A stretch of DNA of 64,000 bases from Smittia aterrima (lineage: Eukaryota; Arthropoda; Insecta; Diptera; Chironomidae). The translations under genes were made by a program, and so were the position numbers. This document shows, in pieces, positions 57,195-64,000 of this stretch. Below the pieces are notes generated by a model. It was not told where the DNA came from and ran no database searches. It was given only the letters and a program-made list of their open reading frames with translations. Location: positions 6,944,854 to 7,008,853 of the forward strand of contig CP093830.1 of NCBI GenBank assembly GCA_033063855.1. The letters run 5' to 3'. Position 1 is the stretch's first letter; the number at the start of each line of letters is the position of its first letter.

Positions 57195-58936
57195 GAGAAA
57201 ACAATGATTTTAGGTTTTGTAAAGATTTATTCATCATTATCCATTTATATTTCTTATTTTTTAATGACAATTTTTAAAGTTTCTCTATTGAAATTTACAA
57301 AAAAGTTTACTTTTCGAGGAAACGCGGCAAATTTATCGCAACGGAATAGAATTGAACTAATAAACTTTCACGATATGAAGCAATATGACTGAGCTTTCGA
57401 CGCAATCCAAAAACTTTGTAATAATTAATTTTCCTTTTCAATAGTGCCATCCTGTCTTTAGAAAAATATTTCTGTCTATCGGGTTCTGCAGCAAAGACAA
57501 TCAATTTTGTTTTATTAGGTTCTGTCTGGAGTCTGACTTGATATTCTACTCGGAAACTTTCCAAATGTTCTTGTATTTAAGAAACAAACTATCGGGAGAC
57601 TAGGTAGCTTTAATCTTCTTTTCTTTCGTAGGCCGGTTCATGATTTCGCTTTGTCGTCCAGGCCTTCACCGTCAATAAACATTTCAACGAATATAATTTT
57701 TATTTCCTCAAAAGCTTTTAAATTTACTTTAAATCTATTTTATATCAATTTGAACATCGATTTTAAATCTTTTCCACTTTGAGTTTTCTCGAGGGCTTCG
57801 ACGAAAGATGAAAAATATAATTTGACTAAACTCACTGGCATCGGACAACTCAAATCAATGAACTCAAGAGTCAAGATCGAAAGAATAATTTACAGAAATG
57901 ATATTTTTTTGTTCTTTAACTTAACAAGCTTTCTCAAGTTTGTATTTACAAAAGAATTAAGAGATTCGAAAAGCGAAAGTAAATTCGCTTTTAAGATTAG
58001 ATTCGAACGTAGTGGGCGGTAACTCGATTAAGATAAATGTGATCATCCCGTAAAAGGTTTCTTCTGTAAAATCATCGATGGCTCAGATATCAAAGAAAGG
58101 TTTTCTTTTTGGCAATGTTTAGATTCGTTTAAAATTAAATCTTTCGTGTTTCCATAAATAATTGGCACAAAAAACCTTTGAAAGTTTTGTACATTTATGC
58201 AGTGATCTAATCCCACTTAAAAACGCTTTTCTTGCTCTCATTTGCTTAACGCTATCGAATAAATATCAATTGTTATCTTCATCTGCATTTCGCATCTTGA
58301 AATATATTAAACTTTATCCATTATTTAAAAAAATGTCGTCTCAAGAGTACACACAATGGGTTTTGGGATTATTCTCATTCAATAGTTTCTACCAATTACG
58401 TTTCTTAAAATTTCTTCATTTTTCTTTTTAGTTTAAAAAATCATTCACAGTAAAGTGATCAAAAATCTTTCGATTGAATATCAAAAGTCGATTTTAAAAA
58501 AATGAGATGAAGTTGAAGTTAGATGGCTTTGATTGAACTTAAATTTGGCCGATGAAGATTTCTTTTCGCTTTGGACGTTTAAAAGTATTTTTGTGTCATA
58601 TCGTTGTTCGTATTAGAGATTTGAGTGTTTTGTAAAATCAATGTCATGAATCGAAATAATAATGAAACGTTCTTTTTTGCTGCATTTTTGAGATTGCTGC
58701 GTCTTTTTGTGTTTTTGTGGTTCGAGCAGAGTTTGAAGACATTTTTTCGCTTTCATTTTCTGTAATCCTTCCTTCGATATCATTCATTTCATTTGCTTAA
58801 TATTAAAAAGGAATTTAAAATCGCACACACCACGTCAACCCATCCCAACTTCTCTTTCGAGTCGAAAGTAAATAAATTAGTAACGAATCTCATCGTACAG
58901 ATAATTCGGCTTCTTTAATCTGCTCTCGGCTTGATT
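57195..58936. other. Intergenic, 1.7 kb
   Basis: This is the 3' flank of copy B and of the tetraspanin. An 85-codon minus frame at 57307-57564 has no recognisable motif and I do not call it. Nothing else is supported. Confidence 0.5.
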
Positions 58937-59792
58937 TTAATCCTTGTAGTCATCGTCTTTGTTTCTCTTGACTGCGCAACATAGGCAAAGAACGAGAAGG
59001 ATGCCGAACAATTGCACAGAGATGACGACGAGACCAGCAATGAGTGCAATGTCGATGTTCTCTTTCACTTCGCTTACGACTCGTTCCATGCAACCCTAAA
59101 AGAAAGAATGATTAGCATCAAGTTCAATGACTTGAAGACTTCATGAACTTACGATTTTATTAATGACTGGATTGATGCTGGTGGTGAGAGCTCCTTTGCG
59201 TGATGTCTCACATATTGACTTCTCGGTTCCATTTTTGCAACATGATGGAGGAACAGCATAAGCTAATTTCGATGCTGAGATAGCCAAATCCAAGATTCCA
59301 GTTTTAACATTGTTGTATTTGCTGTGAGACCAATCTGATGGACCATCAACTCCGCAACATTGGAAATGATCTTGAATGGCATCAACAATTTCCGTACGAG
59401 AATCAATAACTTTGTATTCGTTGCTGATTGTATGTTTGAAGTTGGATTTCACGAATGCTTCGAGCTTGTCTCCATTCTGATAAGCCCAGACACCTGCGGC
59501 GATCTCAGCAGTGAGGACGATCAGCATGCAGCAGAAGAACTAGAAAAGCGAAGAAGATAAAAATAATTTTTTCAAGTTCACACGCTTTGAGACTCACCGA
59601 GACGAGCATGCATTGTGACTCCTTGAAAGCCCCGCAGCATCCGCAGAAAGCGAGCAACACCATCAACACTCCAATGGCGAGAAGGATGAACAAAGCATAT
59701 TGATAGTTCTGCTGTTCTTGAGCCAACGAGATCATGAATGTCGGATCAACGAGCATCCACACTGCAAGCCCAACGATTGCAATACCAGCAAC
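58937..59792 (-). CDS. Tsp96F: Tsp96F-type tetraspanin, 5' end missing
   Basis: Exons 59598-59792, 59153-59539 and 58937-59095 give 246 aa, lacking about the first 20 (start of TM1). It opens VAGIAIVGLAVWMLVDPTFM, very like fly Tsp96F. Next come the TM2-loop FCGCCGAFKESQCMLVS, TM3 FFCCMLIVLTAEIAAGVWAY, and the large extracellular loop with the CCG signature (HFQCCGVDGPSDWSHSKYNN), PPSCC and later Cys (KSICE, GCMERV). TM4 is ALIAGLVVISVQLFGILLVL, ending CCAVKRNKDDDYKD. Tetraspanins organise membrane microdomains. The first coding exon should encode Met, Cys residues and KYL-type TM1; I could not find it in the remaining 4.2 kb, so it may lie beyond the window or be unrecognised. Ortholog assignment rests on remembered Tsp96F sequence. 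Confidence 0.88.
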
Positions 59793-62700
59793 CTGAAAGA
59801 AATGAAAGAGAAATCGATTAAAATGAGAGCTCGTTGACGTTTGGGAAGAGAATCATGCAGCATCACGTTTTCAATTTCTCACGGAATGACATCAAGAGAT
59901 ATGATCAATGATAAGTCTCGTGGAAAAAATATTCAATTTAAATATTTGAAACCGAAATAAGTTTGTTTCTCATTTGTTTATTCGAAACGTAATTTAATCG
60001 TCCACCCCTTCGAATCAAGTGAGTTACTAGTCAACGCCAATCAAACAGTAAACAAACATCGTAGATAGTTTACACAAACGGTGACGATGGAGTGGCTCTC
60101 GCGTATTCAGGTGCGCTCTTTGACATTTCACATTACTCCCCTCAAAACAAATTCGCGTTTGCTTTCGCCTTTTCTGTTTGTTTTGACATTCGTTTCCTGT
60201 TTCTTTTAATGTCTCACATCGGCGCTTCGGAAAAACTCGCTCATTTATTATTATGCAAATGCACTTCTTGTCAACACATCATTGACATGATGAAGAAGCT
60301 TTTGAGTTCGTCAAAGGGGCAGGAACGTGCCTGGCATTTTAATTAAGAGATAAGACATTAAAAATAGCTCCAACGACTCTCATAAGAAATTTTCTCTCAA
60401 CTGTTATAATGTTATTCAACGACTGATAACGAGTCACACGTTCTTCGGTTCGAGGCTTTCTTAGTTAAATATTGTTGCTTGTATAATCAATTAGTAGCGA
60501 AGTGAAAATGTGGGAACAGTAAACAAGAGAAGCGATAATCGATTGGGTTGATAACAGGCGTAAAAGAAACCAATCTAGGAAGCACGAACTTGTTAATTAC
60601 TAAAAAATTACTTTATGGTCATTGACCTCTCATATGGCTCACCCCACTCGGAAGAACGAGGGTGAGCTCTAATAACAGTTTATTGAAAATGTGTTTTTCT
60701 TCCCCCGCGATAGCCGAAAAAAAATAGAAAACTAAATAAATAATTGATTGGTTTCCAATGAATTCGCGGCTATTTGTTTTCACTGAAAGGGAACAGTTTA
60801 TCGACCGTCTGCCCAATTGGGTCATATCTGCGATAAATCGGACCTAACGACCGAAGGTGAAGTGGAAATAGTTCGTAAACGTGTAGGAAAGAAGAAACGA
60901 ACGTTGACGTCACAAGGGAATTGATTTCCCATCACTCGACGCCTTTCCCGCGGAACGTGAACGATGATGCTGCGAAAGATGAACGCTATCACTTTTCTCT
61001 CACGAAACTTTCAGCAATATTCTTCGTTCTTAGGAAACTATTGGTACTACGTGGGCGTCCCGTGGATGAGAGCGAGGGAATAATCATTTTAAGTGATTTC
61101 TATGCAAATTTAATGACACCACAGAGAGTTTAGTGTGGACGAGTGGCAGTTATAAATATTTTAGAAGTTTTTTCCCATCTCGTAGTTCAATCAGCTCTGT
61201 TGCTTACTCCACGAGCATGCCCATCGCGATCTTAAAGTTTTCGTCATAAAAGTTTCAACGACATCATGTTCAGCATCATCTCGCTCCATTGTAAATTGTT
61301 CTCGCTCGTTCTCCCAGCTTTTCCGACAATTTTTCTTTTCTATTTTTAAACAAAAGCGTTTCCTTTTGTGGTTTGTTCTTTTCTCATCGTTGTCGAGTGT
61401 TTTCAAGTTCTGCGCAGAGTTAAGAGAACTGCAAACGACTTTAACTGGAGCGTGGTTGTAATTATGCAATCCACCCCCGTTTCAAGTTTGCGCAGCGCGA
61501 AGTCTACGACATGTTGCAAGACTTGCAGCAACTTTCATTTGTAGTCAAGCCACAAGTTGAATGTAATTTAATGAAAAAATCTCAACGGAGAAATAAAAGT
61601 TTATTTGCAAATCGATTCTTTTGGTTTTCTACTGTTCGCGTGCTAATGAAAAATGTTAATTGTCGCGTGTTGTCTGTAGCAAGCGAGCGAGACGTGATGA
61701 AGCGATAATTAATTTAATGCAATTTGAAGGCAACAAATGAATGTTTATGAGTCTTCTCGCGGTTAGGTCTATCAAGAAACCAAAGAGAGCGACCGAAGAG
61801 GGGAGCGCTTACATCAACGATTCGCAAAGTGTTTGATTAATAAAGTCTGATTTGTATAACGAGGAATTATGATCATGGCGCAGTGTAATAAATCGCACAT
61901 GTCTGCAAGTAATCGTGTTGATCACATCAATGATTTCAAGTCCCTACTGTCGTTCATTGAATAAACGTCGTTGACTTTGAATGTCGAGAAGAAAAAACGT
62001 TCGGAAGACATCAGTCAAACTCGTTGAGTTAAAAAGCCACTAATGAGAAGCATAAGTGTAAGAAGAACGCTTGAAGCTCTAATTCCCGGTCGTGACATGG
62101 TAATTGCTGCACATTAAAATCTGTGTGGTCGATGAACTTTGTCGCTTGATGTGAACATGTCAGCTTTGGCCTCACTCACAAATCTCTTGGTTTGCTGGCC
62201 CATTTCCTAAAATAGCTCTTCAATAAAGCGACAATCAAACTTATGAACCTTTAAAAATGACGCACTGCGGAGATTTATTGAGCAGGTGCGACTGCAAGCA
62301 TGAATTGAATATCAATTCAGATGATTAAGCGATTTCTTTTCAATGCATTGAGAAGTGGAAATATGAGCGAGTCGCTTTATTTTCTCAGATCATATCGCTA
62401 ACGAGTGTTTCGGCTTTCTTTAAATTGTAGGTGTCCAGTTGACAACGGCGTCTCTTAACGATGCTGACTCGTCGTTTTGCTATTGCTCTCGTCTTCCTAT
62501 TTTCGCTCGCGTAGGCGAGAGACTAAAAGGCGAGAGCCCGCAACATGGAGCAATTTCTATGGAAATCTTCATGACAATCACGGCTAAGCGAGGAAAATGA
62601 ACAACAATCCAGTCAGATAACGGTCAACTCTGAAGCGTGAACAAACATGACAGTGGCCGATGCTGGTTTGAATTTTTTATGAGCTTCGTGCGGTATCGTT

Positions 62701-64000
62701 TGCTTGATTACGTGAAACGATTGAAATGAACATTAAGCGGTTGTTTCACGAACACATCAAGAATCAAGTGACAGGTTGAATCTCTTGGAAGGATTTCTTT
62801 GGAATTCTAAACTTCATCCTCTTCAGACAGTTGTTAATAACTAGAGAGAAGCTTTCATCGCTTTAAACTGAATCATGCTTAACATCAAGAGCAATTACTC
62901 AACGGAATAAAATCTCTTTACAAATCTCTTCGCCTCGTTTTCATTCATTTTCAAGTTTTTTCTTTTTCTATTTTTAAACACCAAACAAAATTTTCCTTCC
63001 TTCATTATGAACTTTTTTTTTCGGCGGAAAACCTCGTTCCTTCATTTTTCTTTCTTTTCAATAAGTGGAACGTTCCGATTCTTCACACACAAGTCGACAG
63101 ACGAAGGGGGAACCTTCAGTGTTTTCCTCGGGAAATCTTCTTCATCTACATTCGAAATCAACGACAATCAAGAGACGAGAAATGTCATAAAGTCGTCGTT
63201 AACAAGTCGCCGGTTCAACGAACCTTTTTCGACACAACCCGAATTAAGACGTCGAACGCATTTGCTTTTCATTTTCTTATCGCTTACATCAATCCATTTC
63301 CAACATGTGATATCCGATGGAATGATAATTCATATTCATTTTTAGTTCTAACATCTGAATCGACAAATGGGCTAACATCTGAATCGACAAAATAGTAAAG
63401 TCGATTTCCAGACGCATTCTTCTTCTGCCATCGACACTTTGCTTATTTACACATCATCAGCATCCAACTTAAGCGATCAATAAACGATTTTCCCCTTTCG
63501 CGCCGTCTTATTTATCGACAAGACGACGTGGAGAATGAGAAATTCGCGCCAAAAACTTGTTTACAAATGTCCAGCAGTCTCACATTACATCTTGTTTCAA
63601 TCACTCATCGGAATCTCTACGAATGTTTACATGTCTAAGGAAGTTTGGCATCGTGTTTCATGTGAGAACATTTCTTTGTCCCGCTCACATGTTCAATGTA
63701 TCGAACTAGATTGCATTAAGTTTTTCGGAAGCGGACGCCTTAGAGTCGGGCGAGAGAAGGAAAATTTCTGCATTCGATTTTTCCGGGTCACTCGAAAATA
63801 GGTCAAGAGGAAAAATTTTACATCATCGAGCTGGCATCTGTGCAACGAATGTGAAACTTTTAATTGCTCTCGTTAGCTCTAGCGATAAATTCCTATGATG
63901 TACTTCAAAATATGTTTTGAATAGTTCAACAAGGGATTAGCAAAAAAATGCAATCATCATTCCAAAAAAAAAAATTATTTTGATGAGAGCAAAAAGTTTT
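59793..64000. other. Probable first intron or upstream region of the tetraspanin gene
   Basis: 4.2 kb with only short chance open frames. It includes a 20-bp direct duplication at 63348-63391. No coding exon is recognised. Confidence 0.45.
63348..63391. repeat. Short direct repeat, two 20-bp copies
   Basis: The unit CTAACATCTGAATCGACAAA occurs at 63348-63367 and again at 63372-63391, separated by TGGG. It looks like a recent local slippage duplication. Confidence 0.9.

Noticed and set aside
57307..57564. Minus 85-codon frame downstream of copy B
   Set aside because: No motif, no good start context and no neighbouring exon in phase.
62165..62200. Minus ATG-containing segment with a gtgagtg donor, considered as the tetraspanin first exon
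   Set aside because: It encodes a hydrophilic MGQQTKRF and not the hydrophobic TM1 start that the family requires.

Overview
The window looks like an animal nuclear genome, most probably a nematoceran fly (midge or mosquito grade; the tandem LRR-BTB genes make a chironomid-like midge my best guess, but this is inference). The reasons are spliced genes with short GT-AG introns of about 55-75 bp, AT-rich intergenic DNA, and proteins closest to Drosophila Warts, Ariadne-1, Hyperkinetic and Tsp96F. There are no operons, CRISPR arrays, rRNA or recognisable tRNA genes, and I recognised no transposable element.

Layout. 0-8.2 kb: the complete Hippo-pathway kinase gene warts (+, 10 coding exons). Its 4.4-kb second intron holds an antisense ariadne-1-like RBR ubiquitin ligase. 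8.9-11.1 kb: ABHD18-type alpha/beta hydrolase (-). 12.0-13.7 kb: ribosome-biogenesis gene NOC4/NOC4L (-). 13.9-16.6 kb: two tandem single-exon LRR-BTB genes (-). 17.3-27.6 kb: an 11-repeat protocadherin-15-like cadherin (-, 8 coding exons). 27.6-46.9 kb: about 19 kb with no credible coding gene. 46.9-50.8 kb: Hyperkinetic (-), the Shaker-channel beta subunit, with a 289-codon in-frame extension behind its UGA stop. 53.1-57.2 kb: a compact cluster of five small genes: a C1orf131-like nucleolar protein and an unknown protein (+), a DUF4485 protein (-), and two tandem four-pass DUF4728-like membrane proteins (+). 58.9-59.8 kb: the 3' exons of a Tsp96F-type tetraspanin (-), whose first coding exon I could not find; the rest of the window is probably its first intron.

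The genes do not form one pathway. The two membrane-protein copies and the two LRR-BTB copies are local duplications. Two nucleolar ribosome-assembly factors occur by coincidence. The most interesting signals are the Hyperkinetic UGA-C readthrough candidate, a strong hairpin in the adjacent Hyperkinetic intron, the antisense E3 ligase inside the intron that splits the warts UBA domain, and the LRR-BTB fusion pair.

All exon models were built by eye from splice consensus, phase bookkeeping and remembered family alignments. No search or alignment program was run.
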